The notes under the pieces: generated by a model
What the model was told of the DNA's origin: nothing
Databases searched by the model: none
What the model saw: the letters and a program-made list of their open reading frames with translations, nothing else
Shown here: piece by piece, positions 1 through 7,560 of the stretch
Position numbering within the stretch: the stretch's first letter is position 1
How the letters are laid out: every line of letters begins with the position of its first letter
NCBI GenBank assembly: GCA_900764725.1
Contig: CAAFPB010000226.1
Span: 1-9,386 of the forward strand
Source: an uncultured Catenibacterium sp.
Lineage (GTDB): Bacteria > Bacillota_I > Bacilli_A > Erysipelotrichales > Coprobacillaceae
DNA: 9,386 bases
Reading direction: 5' to 3'
Program-made: the position numbers and the translations under genes

Positions 1-9
1 CAAATTATG

Positions 10-36
10 AAAAAAGAAGAACTTATTAGTCCTTCT
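10..36 (-). terminator. Intrinsic terminator of pyrBI, overlapping the pyrI stop codon
   Basis: Read leftward, AGAAGGACT pairs with AGTTCTTCT (nine pairs, one of them G-U) around a four-base AATA loop, followed directly by a T-run (A10-A15 on the plus strand). The upstream arm is made of the last pyrI codons and the stop codon at 26-28 lies at the hairpin loop. The G-U pair becomes an A-C mismatch on the other strand, so the hairpin works better leftward. Confidence 0.85.
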
Positions 37-451
37 TCTCAGCCTTAGATTCACAATAGTAACATCTATAGATACGCTTCTCTCTATTCGCAAGATAGAA
101 GACCTGATCTAAATCTCTTTCCACAGATGTAATACATCTTGGGTTCTTACATTTTGCGACATTGATGATCTTTTTAGGAAGCTGTAGCTTCTTCTTTTCT
201 ACTCTTTCACCATTCTTAATAATAGAAACAGTGATATTAGGATCAATATAACCTAATACATCTAAATCAACATCAAAGTCGTTATCAATCTTGATGATAT
301 CTTTCTTACCCATCTTATTAGAACGGCAGTTCATGATGATTGCAACCTGACAATCTAATTTACCAAGATCCAAAGCATCATATACTTCTTTTGCTTTACC
401 AGCTGCAATATGGTCAATCACAATACCATTTTTAATACTGTCTATTCTCAT
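26..451 (-). CDS. pyrI: Aspartate carbamoyltransferase regulatory chain PyrI
   Basis: This is the regulatory subunit of cytosolic aspartate transcarbamoylase. In the family it binds effector nucleotides (CTP, UTP, ATP) through its N-terminal domain and contacts PyrB through a C-terminal zinc domain. The 141-residue protein is slightly shorter than the E. coli chain (153). The four zinc-ligand cysteines are present in the expected CX4C and CX2C pairs: C101 and C106 (KCKNPRC), then C130 and C133 (YRCYYC). The N-terminal part ([20 protein letters not shown]) resembles the allosteric domain, including the family's IDHI segment. The ATG start overlaps the pyrB TGA by four bases (ATGA), and a GAGGTGG ribosome binding site lies at 459-465 within the end of pyrB. 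The pair is therefore probably translationally coupled to give equal amounts of the two chains. Identification is secure. Which nucleotide inhibits this enzyme cannot be read from the sequence. Confidence 0.96.
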   Translation of the reverse strand: MRIDSIKNGIVIDHIAAGKAKEVYDALDLGKLDCQVAIIMNCRSNKMGKKDIIKIDNDFDVDLDVLGYIDPNITVSIIKNGERVEKKKLQLPKKIINVAKCKNPRCITSVERDLDQVFYLANREKRIYRCYYCESKAEKKD

Positions 452-1383
452 AATCTTTCCACCTCATTCTGTAATCCTAATAAGCTTAAGATCAATGCCA
501 TACGGATAAAACGTCCATTATTAGCCTGTCTGAAATAAGCAGCTCTTGGATCTGCATCGACTTCAGTCTTAATTTCATTCACACGTGGAAGTGGATGCAT
601 CACAATCATATCTTTCTTTGCAGACTGCAACTTTTCTTCATCTAAGATATAAGTATCTCTTAAACGGATATAATCCTGTTCATTGAAGAAACGTTCCTGC
701 TGTACTCTTGTCATATAAAGAATATCTAATTCTGGCATAACTTCTTCCATACTGCGTACTTCTTTATATTCAATACCCATTGGATCAAGAATGTCTTCTT
801 TTAAGTAGTCAGGAAGCTTTAATTCATCTGGAGAGATGAATACAAACTTTGTACCTTCATAACGTGACATCGCTTTTAATAATGAATGTACTGTACGTCC
901 AAACTTCAAGTCACCACAGAAACCTACTGTAAGGTTCTTTAAAGTGCCTTTTTCTCTCTGAATAGTGAGTAAGTCAGTTAATGTCTGAGTAGGATGATTA
1001 TGTCCTCCATCACCTGCATTAATTAAAGGTACAGTGCATGCTGATGAAGCTACAACTGGAGCACCTTCCTTTGGATGACGCATTGCGATAATATCACAAT
1101 AACCACTCGTTACATGGATTGTATCTGATACTGTTTCTCCCTTAGAAGCGCTAGATACATTTGCAGTTGGGAATCCTAATACATTTCCTCCAAGTGATAA
1201 CATTGCACTTTCAAAAGATAGTCTTGTACGTGTACTAGGTTCGAAGAATAGTGTTGCAAGAATCTTGTGGGCACATACGTCCTGATAACGTGTACGGTCT
1301 TTGATGATATCGTTTGCGAGTGCGATTAAATCATCAATTTCTTCAACAGATAGGTCCATTGGATCAATAATGAATTTTTTCAT
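448..1383 (-). CDS. pyrB: Aspartate carbamoyltransferase catalytic chain PyrB
   Basis: PyrB joins carbamoyl phosphate and L-aspartate to make N-carbamoyl-L-aspartate, the committed step of de novo pyrimidine synthesis in the cytosol. The 311 residues match the E. coli chain in length. The carbamoyl-phosphate loop STRTR lies at 50-54 in [16 protein letters not shown], the 80s-loop Ser-Lys at S80/K81 (SSASKGET), R102 in MRHP, H130 in GGHNHPTQ, and the aspartate-domain HPLPR motif near residue 264. No catalytic residue appears to be missing. The ATG at 1381-1383 follows AAGGAG (1390-1395) by six bases. It is the first gene of a two-gene operon with pyrI, transcribed from an extended -10 promoter at 1424-1429. 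The leader of about 35 bases is too short to hold a PyrR-type attenuator, so control probably rests on allostery through PyrI and on the promoter. Confidence 0.97.
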   Translation of the reverse strand: MKKFIIDPMDLSVEEIDDLIALANDIIKDRTRYQDVCAHKILATLFFEPSTRTRLSFESAMLSLGGNVLGFPTANVSSASKGETVSDTIHVTSGYCDIIAMRHPKEGAPVVASSACTVPLINAGDGGHNHPTQTLTDLLTIQREKGTLKNLTVGFCGDLKFGRTVHSLLKAMSRYEGTKFVFISPDELKLPDYLKEDILDPMGIEYKEVRSMEEVMPELDILYMTRVQQERFFNEQDYIRLRDTYILDEEKLQSAKKDMIVMHPLPRVNEIKTEVDADPRAAYFRQANNGRFIRMALILSLLGLQNEVERL

Positions 1384-1423
1384 GGTGAGCTCCTTCTTTA
1401 TAAACTTGTTTTAATTCCTATCT

Positions 1424-1452
1424 ATTATATCACAGCACTTATATTTAAACAG
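1424..1452 (-). promoter_or_regulatory. pyrBI promoter (extended -10)
   Basis: Read leftward there is TGATATAAT, a perfect TATAAT (1424-1429) with an extended -10 TG. The -35 position 17 bases upstream holds only CTGTTT, a weak match. Transcription would start near 1417, about 35 bases before the pyrB ATG. Confidence 0.7.
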
Positions 1453-1470
1453 TTTTTTTAGATAAAAACG

Positions 1471-1499
1471 TTTAATTGATATATCAGCTATATTATTAT
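1471..1499 (+). promoter_or_regulatory. Possible promoter of the acetyltransferase gene
   Basis: TTTAAT at 1471-1476 and TATTAT at 1494-1499 are 17 bases apart. The -35 is poor, and start of transcription would fall only a few bases before the ribosome binding site at 1509. A ten-base palindrome, TGATATATCA (1477-1486), lies between the boxes. In such AT-rich DNA this is only a suggestion. Confidence 0.3.
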
Positions 1500-1508
1500 G
1501 ATATGCGT

Positions 1509-1514
1509 AAGGAG
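1509..1514 (+). promoter_or_regulatory. Ribosome binding site that fixes the acetyltransferase start
   Basis: AAGGAG ends seven bases before the ATG at 1522. The in-frame ATGs at 1498 (upstream of the site) and 1516 (one base after it) are badly placed, so 1522 is preferred. Confidence 0.8.
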
Positions 1515-1521
1515 AATGAAA

Positions 1522-2112
1522 ATGACTGAAAAAGAGAAGATGTTGAAAGAAATGTTGTATGATGCAAACAACGATAAAGACTTAATTAAAGAGAGAGAAA
1601 TAGCTAAAGATTTATGTTTTAAATATAATCAGCTGATGCCTTCTGATGTAGAGAATCAAAAGAAGCTATTGAAGGAACTACTAGGAAAAGTATATGATTC
1701 AGCAATTATAGTAGCACCTTTCTGGTGTGATTATGGATACAATATAAGAGTAGGAAAGAACTTCTTTGCGAATCATAATACAGTTATATTAGATGGTGCA
1801 CAGGTGACTTTTGGAGACAATGTCTTTATAGCACCTAATTGTGGATTCTATACTGCAGGGCATCCAATCGATGCAAAACGTAGAAATCAAGGACTAGAAT
1901 ATGCTTATCCTATTACAGTGGGGAATAATGTCTGGATAGGAGCAGGTGTTCAAGTAATGCCTGGAGTGACTATTGGAGATAATGTAGTCATTGGTGGAGG
2001 CAGTGTTGTAGTTAAGGATATTCCTAGCAATAGTGTTGCGGTAGGTAATCCCTGTCATGTGATTAGAGAAATTACTGAAGAAGATGAACAAACAAACTGG
2101 AATCGTATTTAA
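1522..2112 (+). CDS. Sugar O-acetyltransferase (maltose/galactoside acetyltransferase type)
   Basis: This left-handed beta-helix acetyltransferase of the LacA/Maa family moves an acetyl group from acetyl-CoA to a hydroxyl of a sugar or glycoside in the cytosol. With the start at 1522 it has 196 residues, close to LacA (203). An N-terminal Mac-type helical region (about 1-55) begins MTEKEKMLKE. Hexapeptide repeats run from about residue 73 to 180 (IRVGKN, VTFGDNVFIAPN, ITVGNNVWIGAG, VTIGDNVVIGGG, VAVGNP). The catalytic histidine is H114 in TAGHPIDAKRR, at the LacA position. The family's real substrate is often unknown: it may serve detoxification of unused sugars rather than cell-wall or capsule modification. 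The gene diverges from pyrBI and is probably a single-gene unit ending at the terminator at 2112. Family assignment is firm; the sugar is not known. Confidence 0.9.
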   Translation: MTEKEKMLKEMLYDANNDKDLIKEREIAKDLCFKYNQLMPSDVENQKKLLKELLGKVYDSAIIVAPFWCDYGYNIRVGKNFFANHNTVILDGAQVTFGDNVFIAPNCGFYTAGHPIDAKRRNQGLEYAYPITVGNNVWIGAGVQVMPGVTIGDNVVIGGGSVVVKDIPSNSVAVGNPCHVIREITEEDEQTNWNRI

Positions 2113-2136
2113 AAAGGATGTCGCCGACATCCTTTT
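2112..2136. terminator. Bidirectional terminator between convergent genes
   Basis: The arms AAAAGGATGTC and GACATCCTTTT flank a three-base GCC loop. The stem begins on the last base of the acetyltransferase stop codon (2110-2112). The A-run on one arm and the T-run on the other give a U-tract in both directions, so the hairpin can end the acetyltransferase transcript and, 43 bases past its last gene, the leftward fmt operon. Confidence 0.9.
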
Positions 2137-2178
2137 AAGTTTCATATTCATCTGAGTGCCAACCTGAGGGACATTCCT

Positions 2179-2850
2179 CTAATCATTATGAGGCATAAAA
2201 CCAGCTAAGCTTTCAGCCAATGTAGAAATAGGCATTGTCTGTACAATTACATGACCAGGTCCTTTTACTACTGTATTAAAGAATCCTTCTCCACCTAGGA
2301 ACTTATTCTTTATACCTTTCACAGAAACAATATCAATATGACATGATGAACTCATTGCAACAAGATTACCTGTATTCACAACCATCTCTTCACCAGGATT
2401 TAAGTCATATTCTATGGCTGTACCATCTATTTCAATAAAGAGTAAACCAGAGCCATAATATCTATTCATGATGAACCCTTCTCCACCAAAGAATCCAATA
2501 GTTCCTTTTTTAGAGAAAGAGATTTCTCTTTTTACTGTTTCTTCACTCGCAAGATAAGAAGACTTCTGAACAATAATATCTCCCTGACTCACATCATAGA
2601 CTAATATATCACCTGGAAAAGAAGATCCTAAGGCAATCATACTAGGCTTGGTCGCTGTATACTTATTCAAGAAAAGTGTTTCTCCTGAAAAAGCACGACC
2701 AAATAAAGATTTCATACCACCAGATACAGTATCCATAGTTAAGGCTGGTTTCATCCATACCATAGCACCACTATCTGTCAAAATAGATTCACCTTGATCT
2801 AGATGTAATATTGCGACAGGAAGTGGTTTTCCTTTAATTTCATACTGCAT
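2179..2850 (-). CDS. AIM24 / TIGR00266 family protein
   Basis: The 223-residue protein belongs to the widespread bacterial family TIGR00266 (DUF124), related to mitochondrial AIM24. The biochemical role of this family is not established. Visible features are a compact, glycine-rich beta repeat: GESILTDSGAMVWM near 20-33, MDTVSGGMKSLFGRAFSGETLFLNKY near 39-64, a GFFGGEGFIMNRYYGSGLLFIE block in the middle, and KNKFLGGEGFFNTVVKGPGHVIVQT near the C-terminus. There is no signal peptide or clear membrane segment. The ATG at 2848-2850 follows AGGAG (2859-2863) by eight bases. That site overlaps the stop codon of the HAD gene (2862-2864), so expression is probably coupled to it. It is the last gene of the fmt-pdp-HAD operon. 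Confidence 0.85.
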   Translation of the reverse strand: MQYEIKGKPLPVAILHLDQGESILTDSGAMVWMKPALTMDTVSGGMKSLFGRAFSGETLFLNKYTATKPSMIALGSSFPGDILVYDVSQGDIIVQKSSYLASEETVKREISFSKKGTIGFFGGEGFIMNRYYGSGLLFIEIDGTAIEYDLNPGEEMVVNTGNLVAMSSSCHIDIVSVKGIKNKFLGGEGFFNTVVKGPGHVIVQTMPISTLAESLAGFMPHND

Positions 2851-2861
2851 AAAATCATCTC

Positions 2862-3704
2862 CTACTGATCTAGTTTTAATTCATGAATCACATCAGCTAA
2901 ACCATCATCATCTGGATCCTTGAAGAAACATGTTCCAATGGCTTTTAATTTATCAGGGGCATTTTCTGCAACAACACCAATTTCACATGCATCAATCATC
3001 TGGAAATCATTCATAGAATCTCCAAAACCGATTGTATCCTTCATATCTCCATGATAATAATCTACAACACGTTTTACACCATCTGCTTTTGTACAATTCT
3101 TTAAGATAATTTCACCATTAATAAAATCATCTTGATATTTAGAGAATGTGACAATATTAAACATCGGTGCAATATACTTGACACAATCATAAAAAGCGAT
3201 AGGATCAGGGGCAATAAAACCAATCTTAGTGACACCTGTATTTTCTAAATCAAATTTAGAAACAGGAATACGGTTTTCTTCCTGACGCTTTAATTCAAAG
3301 AATCTTTGTAATTCTACGTTTTCTCCAAATTCTTTATTGTGTCTCTTATCAAAGAATTCATTAACACCAGGTGTCTGATAAATAGCATGTTCTGTTTCTA
3401 GACAGAATAAGATGCCATGATTCACAAAGAGTGTCATCATTTCTGAAAGAGTATATTTATCCATGTAGTTCTTAAAGATATACTTACCATCTACCTGAAC
3501 AAATCCTCCAGCACTTGCGACAATACCATCTACTGGTAACTCTTTTACATCACCCACAATAGAAGTAGGTGCTCTTCCTGTACATAAGAATACTTTATTT
3601 CCTGCATTCTTTGCTGCCGCAATGGCTTCTTTTGTTTTTTCTGTTACGTGTCTTGATTTTCCAACTAATGTACCATCAATATCAAAAAATAAAAATTTAC
3701 TCAT
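2862..3704 (-). CDS. Cof-type HAD-superfamily hydrolase
   Basis: This is a cytosolic HAD phosphatase of the Cof/IIB class, a group that dephosphorylates sugar phosphates, nucleotides or cofactors with broad specificity. Motif I is FFDIDGTL with the nucleophile D8 and acid/base D10, motif II is CTGR (T42), and motif IV is GFGDSMND with the Mg2+ ligands D229 and D233. A large cap domain lies between motif II and the C-terminal motifs, as usual for type C2 caps. At 280 residues it is of normal family length. The ATG at 3702-3704 is six bases from GGAG (3711-3714), which is the last coding codon of pdp plus one base. Because it sits next to a nucleoside phosphorylase, it could act on (deoxy)ribose phosphates or nucleotides, but that is inference from position only. 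Confidence 0.92.
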   Translation of the reverse strand: MSKFLFFDIDGTLVGKSRHVTEKTKEAIAAAKNAGNKVFLCTGRAPTSIVGDVKELPVDGIVASAGGFVQVDGKYIFKNYMDKYTLSEMMTLFVNHGILFCLETEHAIYQTPGVNEFFDKRHNKEFGENVELQRFFELKRQEENRIPVSKFDLENTGVTKIGFIAPDPIAFYDCVKYIAPMFNIVTFSKYQDDFINGEIILKNCTKADGVKRVVDYYHGDMKDTIGFGDSMNDFQMIDACEIGVVAENAPDKLKAIGTCFFKDPDDDGLADVIHELKLDQ

Positions 3705-3707
3705 ATA

Positions 3708-5009
3708 CTACTCCATAATCTCATCAATCAATATAGGTTTTTCTACCTTTTCTTTAGTGAAATGGAATGCACTCAATAGCTCTTCTTTTCTTTCCTGATT
3801 CCACTTACCATTATCATGAACAGTCACCAATGGTTCTCCTTGTTCCACATAATCACCAATCTTCTTATGTAAAATCAAACCAACACTATGGTCAATTTCA
3901 TCTGTAACTGTTTCTCTTCCACCACCTAGACGCATGGATACAAGTCCGAGAGTTAATGCTTCTAGATCTCCAATATAACCTGTTTCAGGTGCATAAACAT
4001 CAAATATGTGTTCAGCTACTGTAAACTTTTCAGGATAAAGAATATAATCACTATCTCCACCCTGTGCTTTCACCATTGCTTCTAAAGCATGTAATGCCTT
4101 CTTAGAAGAAATAGCTTCTTCCAACATCTTTCTTGCTTCAGCAGCTGTTTCTGCTTTTTTAGCCATCATCAACATTGTGCTACCTGCAGTTAAACATAAT
4201 TCTAATAAATCTTTTGGACCATCACCATTAAGTGTTGCGATAGCTTCTTTTACTTCTAATGAATTACCAATGGCATAACCTAAAGGCTGAGACATATTAG
4301 AAATAGTAGCTCTTGTATCTTTATGAAGATGCTGACCAATTGTGATCATTGTACGAGCTAATTTTTTAGCATCCTCCAAGTTCTTCATAAAAGCACCATC
4401 ACCATATTTGACATCAAGTAAAATTGCATCACTGCCTGCTGCTAGCTTCTTACTCATAATAGAAGAAGCAATCAAAGGTATGGACTGAACTGTTCCTGTC
4501 ACATCTCTTAATGCATACATCTTCTTATCTGCAGGATCAAGAGAAGCAGTCTGACCAATAATAGCTAAGTGAATATCATTCACCTGTTTAATAAAATCTT
4601 CTTCACTAACATAAATATTAAGTCCAGGAATAGATTCCATCTTATCTAATGTACCACCTGTATGTCCAAGTCCTCTGCCACTCATCTTTGCGACTGGTAC
4701 ACCACATGCAGCAACCATTGGACCTAATACCAAAGATGTCTTATCACCAACACCACCAGTAGAATGCTTATCTACTTTAATACCATGAATACCGCTTAAA
4801 TCAATCACATCACCACTATGCATCATTTCTAAAGTCAGCTGGGCTGTTTCGTGATCTGTTAATCCATTAAAGACAACAGCCATCAAGAAAGCACTCATCT
4901 GATAATCAGGAATATCACCTTTTGTATATCCCTGGATTAATTCATGAATCTCTTCATCAGTTAATACTACATTATCTTTTTTCTTTTCAATAAGATCTAC
5001 CATTCTCAT
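3708..5009 (-). CDS. pdp: Pyrimidine-nucleoside phosphorylase
   Basis: The enzyme cleaves uridine, thymidine and deoxyuridine with phosphate to free base and (deoxy)ribose 1-phosphate in pyrimidine salvage. With the ATG at 5009 it has 433 residues, the length of Bacillus Pdp, and begins MRMVDLIEKK, which resembles that protein. The phosphate-binding motif KHSTGGVGDK is at 81-90 and the thymidine/pyrimidine phosphorylase signature SGRGLGHTGGTLDKMES at 110-126. The C-terminal alpha/beta domain ends near LGGGRETVTDEIDHSVG and VEQGEPLV. An in-frame GTG at 5018 directly follows the fmt stop but lies inside the ribosome binding site AGGTGA (5015-5020), so 5009 is preferred. The Bacillus-like start and KHSTGGVGDK favour the broad pyrimidine enzyme over thymidine-only DeoA, though I cannot exclude the latter. 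It lies between fmt and the HAD gene. Confidence 0.93.
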   Translation of the reverse strand: MRMVDLIEKKKDNVVLTDEEIHELIQGYTKGDIPDYQMSAFLMAVVFNGLTDHETAQLTLEMMHSGDVIDLSGIHGIKVDKHSTGGVGDKTSLVLGPMVAACGVPVAKMSGRGLGHTGGTLDKMESIPGLNIYVSEEDFIKQVNDIHLAIIGQTASLDPADKKMYALRDVTGTVQSIPLIASSIMSKKLAAGSDAILLDVKYGDGAFMKNLEDAKKLARTMITIGQHLHKDTRATISNMSQPLGYAIGNSLEVKEAIATLNGDGPKDLLELCLTAGSTMLMMAKKAETAAEARKMLEEAISSKKALHALEAMVKAQGGDSDYILYPEKFTVAEHIFDVYAPETGYIGDLEALTLGLVSMRLGGGRETVTDEIDHSVGLILHKKIGDYVEQGEPLVTVHDNGKWNQERKEELLSAFHFTKEKVEKPILIDEIME

Positions 5010-5014
5010 AAATG

Positions 5015-5020
5015 TCACCT
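5015..5020 (-). promoter_or_regulatory. Ribosome binding site that fixes the pdp start
   Basis: AGGTGA (leftward) overlaps the fmt stop codon TAG (5019-5021) and lies five bases from the ATG at 5007-5009. This argues against the GTG at 5016-5018, which is part of the site itself, and implies coupling to fmt. Confidence 0.7.
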
Positions 5021-5969
5021 ACTCAAACTGAGTTCCTACCTCGAATATATTCTTACCATTCAAATAATCCTTTACAGACATACGTTTCTTACCAGATAGC
5101 TGTATCTCTGTAATCACAAATACACCATCTTCTACCTTTACACCAATTGCATCCTTAAAGATTTTCACAATAGTACCATTCTTTTCATCCTTATGATGTT
5201 CCTTAGCGTTAGGGCAGTTATGGATTTCACCCTTATAAATCTTTACTACCTGTCCATTATAAGTTGTAAATGTACCTGGATGAGGATATAACCCTCTTAC
5301 ATGATTAAAGATTTCTCTAGCTGTCTTATTCCAGTCAAGTCTTTCATCTTCTCTCTTAATAATAGGTGCATAAACAACTTCATCTGGATTCTGGGGAATT
5401 CTATCATTTGTTTCATCAAAGATAGATGGTAATGTATCCTTTAATAATTCAGCACCAATATCAGTTAAACGATCATATACAATTTCTAGATTATCATCAT
5501 CTGTAATTGGTGTTGATCTTTGAGAAATAATATCTCCAGCATCCATCTTCTCTGCCATATACATAATAGTGACACCTGTTTCTTTGCGACCATCAATAAT
5601 GGCACGATGCACTGGTGCACCACCACGATATAGCGGCAATAAAGAAGCATGTACATTCACACATCCTAAACGTGGTGCTTCTAATACAGCAGTTGGTACA
5701 ATCTGTCCATAAGCTGCAGTAATAATTAAATCAGGCTTTAAATCTAAAACAGCCTGATAATCATTTCTAATACGTTCTGGCTGTAACACAGGAATATCAT
5801 GTTTTAATGCTTCCTGTTTGACATCACTCATAGTGAGTACTTTCTTTCTTCCTACATAACGATCTGGCTGAGTGACAACTCCCACAACATCATATTTATT
5901 TTCTAGTAACATCTGCAGTACTTTTAATGAAAAAGATGCAGTTCCCATAAAAACTATTTTTTTACTCAT
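5019..5969 (-). CDS. fmt: Methionyl-tRNA formyltransferase
   Basis: Fmt formylates the amino group of Met-tRNAfMet using 10-formyl-tetrahydrofolate, producing the initiator for bacterial translation. At 316 residues it matches E. coli Fmt (315). The catalytic residues are N105 and H107 in CVNVHASLLP and D143 in MDAGDII. The SLLPLYRGGAP loop (109-119) is complete, and the C-terminal tRNA-binding domain begins near residue 205 (RLDWNKTAREIFNHVRGLYPHPG). The N-terminal Rossmann segment reads KIVFMGTASFSLKVL, whereas the usual form is MGTPEFSVPVL; this is a small family deviation away from the catalytic site. The ATG at 5967-5969 follows AGGAGG (5976-5981) by six bases. It is the first gene of the operon fmt-pdp-HAD-AIM24, and no peptide deformylase gene lies next to it in this window. 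Confidence 0.97.
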   Translation of the reverse strand: MSKKIVFMGTASFSLKVLQMLLENKYDVVGVVTQPDRYVGRKKVLTMSDVKQEALKHDIPVLQPERIRNDYQAVLDLKPDLIITAAYGQIVPTAVLEAPRLGCVNVHASLLPLYRGGAPVHRAIIDGRKETGVTIMYMAEKMDAGDIISQRSTPITDDDNLEIVYDRLTDIGAELLKDTLPSIFDETNDRIPQNPDEVVYAPIIKREDERLDWNKTAREIFNHVRGLYPHPGTFTTYNGQVVKIYKGEIHNCPNAKEHHKDEKNGTIVKIFKDAIGVKVEDGVFVITEIQLSGKKRMSVKDYLNGKNIFEVGTQFE

Positions 5970-5995
5970 AAAATTCCTCCTGTATTGTCTTTTTT

Positions 5996-6024
5996 ATTAT
6001 AACATACTCACTTATTAAGTGCTA
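5996..6024 (-). promoter_or_regulatory. fmt operon promoter (extended -10)
   Basis: Read leftward, TGTTATAAT gives a perfect TATAAT (5996-6001) with an extended -10 TG. The hexamer 17 bases upstream, TAGCAC, is a poor -35. The dyad CACTTA-T-TAAGTG (6009-6021) lies between and could be an operator. The first transcribed base should be close to 5989, giving a leader of about 20 bases. Confidence 0.65.
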
Positions 6025-6050
6025 CCACACAGGAAAAACCAAAAAAACTA

Positions 6051-6079
6051 TTGCAATCATCTAGCATTTTTGGTATTAT
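6051..6079 (+). promoter_or_regulatory. rpsT promoter
   Basis: TTGCAA (6051-6056), 17 bases, TATTAT (6074-6079) with a TG at the extended -10 position (TGGTATTAT). Transcription would start near 6086, giving a leader of under 30 bases before the rpsT ATG. Confidence 0.8.
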
Positions 6080-6100
6080 AGTTCAGCAAACTATAGAACG

Positions 6101-6107
6101 AGGTGAG
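6101..6107 (+). promoter_or_regulatory. Ribosome binding site that fixes the rpsT start
   Basis: AGGTGAG ends six bases before the ATG at 6114. The in-frame ATG at 6051 lies upstream of the predicted transcription start and codes for residues not found in S20, so it is rejected. Confidence 0.85.
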
Positions 6108-6113
6108 ATTATT

Positions 6114-6377
6114 ATGGCAAATATGAAACAGCAGATTAAACGTTATAAAAACGATAATGAAAAAAGATTAGCAAACAACTCAGTAAAGAGCGCTTTAAAG
6201 ACTTCAATCAAGAAAGTATTAAAGGCTGTTGAAGCTGGTGACAAAGAAGTTGCTACTAAAGAATTTAGCGATTGCACAAGACAGTTAGATGCATCTGTAA
6301 CTAAGCATATCCATCACAAAAACTATGCTAACAGACAGAAAGCAAGACTTCAGAAGAAAATTAACTCAATCGGATAA
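6114..6377 (+). CDS. rpsT: 30S ribosomal protein S20
   Basis: S20 is a primary 16S rRNA-binding protein that helps assemble the 30S body. Starting at 6114 the product is 87 residues (MANMKQQIKRYKNDNEKRL), the standard S20 length. It is very basic and helical, with the family features SVKSALKTSIKKV in the middle and a C-terminal KHIHHKNYANRQKARLQKKI segment. It has its own promoter and a terminator directly behind it, so it is a single-gene unit that diverges from fmt. E. coli S20 represses its own translation. Whether this short leader allows the same is not visible. Confidence 0.97.
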   Translation: MANMKQQIKRYKNDNEKRLANNSVKSALKTSIKKVLKAVEAGDKEVATKEFSDCTRQLDASVTKHIHHKNYANRQKARLQKKINSIG

Positions 6378-6404
6378 TTGATAGAGTTTTCTATATGAAA
6401 CATG

Positions 6405-6434
6405 AACATCCAGCATTTTGCTGGATGTTTTCTT
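6405..6434 (+). terminator. Intrinsic terminator of rpsT
   Basis: Ten perfect pairs, AACATCCAGC with GCTGGATGTT, around a five-base loop (6415-6419), followed by TTTCTT. It lies 28 bases after the rpsT stop and before the ispG promoter. Confidence 0.92.
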
Positions 6435-6439
6435 ATGCC

Positions 6440-6468
6440 TTGCATTTAGGGTATAAGTTCCTTAAAAT
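6440..6468 (+). promoter_or_regulatory. ispG promoter
   Basis: TTGCAT (6440-6445), 17 bases, TAAAAT (6463-6468). The start of transcription near 6475 would leave a leader of about 15 bases, just enough for the GAGG ribosome binding site at 6477-6480. Confidence 0.75.
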
Positions 6469-6489
6469 ATAAGTGCGAGGTATAGAAAT

Positions 6490-7560
6490 ATGTTAAGAGA
6501 AGAAACAAGAAGTGTACAGGTAGGAAATCTTACTATTGGTGGTAATAATCATGTAGTGATTCAGTCTATGTGTAATACTAAGACTAAGAATGTAGAAGAT
6601 ACTATTAAACAGATCAATGCATTAGAACAAGCTGGTTGTGAACTTGTAAGAGTGGCTGTATTTGATAAAGAGGATGCTTATGCAATTAAAGAGATTAAGA
6701 AAGGGATTCATATTCCTTTAGTAGCTGATATTCATTTTGATTATAGACTTGCTCTTATCGCCATAGAATCAGGTATTGATAAGGTACGTATTAATCCTGG
6801 TAATATTGGTTCTATTGAGAAAGTAAAAGCAGTTGTGGATGCATGTAAAGAGAAGCATATCCCTATTAGAATAGGTGTTAATGGTGGTTCTTTGGAAAAA
6901 GAGATTCTAGAGAAATATGGAGAACCTACACCTGAAGGTATGGTTGAATCTGCTATGAAGCATGTAAAGATTCTAGAGGATCTAGATTTCCATGATATCG
7001 TTATTTCATTAAAGTCTTCTAATACAATGTTGACTATTAAGGCGTATGAATTAGCTTCTAAGACATTCCCTTATCCTTTACATGTAGGTGTCACTGAAGC
7101 AGGTACTGCCTTAGGAGGCACTATTAAGTCTTCTTTAGGTATTGGTACATTATTATATGAAGGTATTGGAAATACTATTAGAGTGTCTTTAAGTGATGAT
7201 CCTGTAGAAGAGATTAAGGTTGCTAAGATTCTATTAAAGGAATTAGGCTTATTAAAGGGTGTTCCTACTCTTGTATCATGTCCTACTTGTGGTCGTATCC
7301 AGTATGATTTGATTCCTATCGCTAAAGAGATGGAAGATTTCTTAAAGGATATTCATCTAGATATTACTGTCGCAATTATGGGTTGTGCAGTAAATGGTCC
7401 AGGTGAAGCACGTCATGCAGATATTGGTATTGCAGGTGGTGTTGGTGAAGGTCTTCTTATTAAGCATGGAGAAATCGTAAAACGTGTTAAACAGGAAGAT
7501 ATGGTTCAGACACTTAAGGATGAAATTTTAAAGATGGTTGAAGAAAAAGCGAGTAATTAA
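6490..7560 (+). CDS. ispG: 4-hydroxy-3-methylbut-2-en-1-yl diphosphate synthase (IspG/GcpE)
   Basis: IspG is the iron-sulfur enzyme that reductively converts 2-C-methyl-D-erythritol 2,4-cyclodiphosphate to HMBPP, the next-to-last step of the MEP isoprenoid pathway in the cytosol. The 356 residues fit the compact bacterial form (E. coli 372). The N-terminal TIM barrel shows VQSMCNT-like IQSMCNT (24-30), [12 protein letters not shown] (78-89) and RINPGNIG (100-107). The C-terminal domain carries the [4Fe-4S] ligands C264, C267 (SCPTCGR) and C299 ([11 protein letters not shown]), with E306 as the fourth ligand. The ATG at 6490 follows GAGG (6477-6480) by nine bases. Promoter and terminator flank it directly, so it appears to be monocistronic and is not linked here to other MEP genes. 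Its presence shows that the organism makes isoprenoids by the MEP route rather than only by mevalonate. Confidence 0.97.
   Translation: MLREETRSVQVGNLTIGGNNHVVIQSMCNTKTKNVEDTIKQINALEQAGCELVRVAVFDKEDAYAIKEIKKGIHIPLVADIHFDYRLALIAIESGIDKVRINPGNIGSIEKVKAVVDACKEKHIPIRIGVNGGSLEKEILEKYGEPTPEGMVESAMKHVKILEDLDFHDIVISLKSSNTMLTIKAYELASKTFPYPLHVGVTEAGTALGGTIKSSLGIGTLLYEGIGNTIRVSLSDDPVEEIKVAKILLKELGLLKGVPTLVSCPTCGRIQYDLIPIAKEMEDFLKDIHLDITVAIMGCAVNGPGEARHADIGIAGGVGEGLLIKHGEIVKRVKQEDMVQTLKDEILKMVEEKASN

Noticed and set aside
1498..1521. N-terminal extension of the acetyltransferase (MICVRRMK)
   Set aside because: The ribosome binding site AAGGAG lies inside this stretch, and the family begins at a residue equal to the ATG at 1522.
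1894..2151. Minus-strand frame opposite the acetyltransferase
   Set aside because: It is antisense to a well-supported gene, has no family resemblance and crosses the bidirectional terminator.
6051..6113. 21-residue N-terminal extension of S20
   Set aside because: It overlaps the rpsT promoter boxes, and S20 is 87 residues when started at 6114 behind AGGTGAG.
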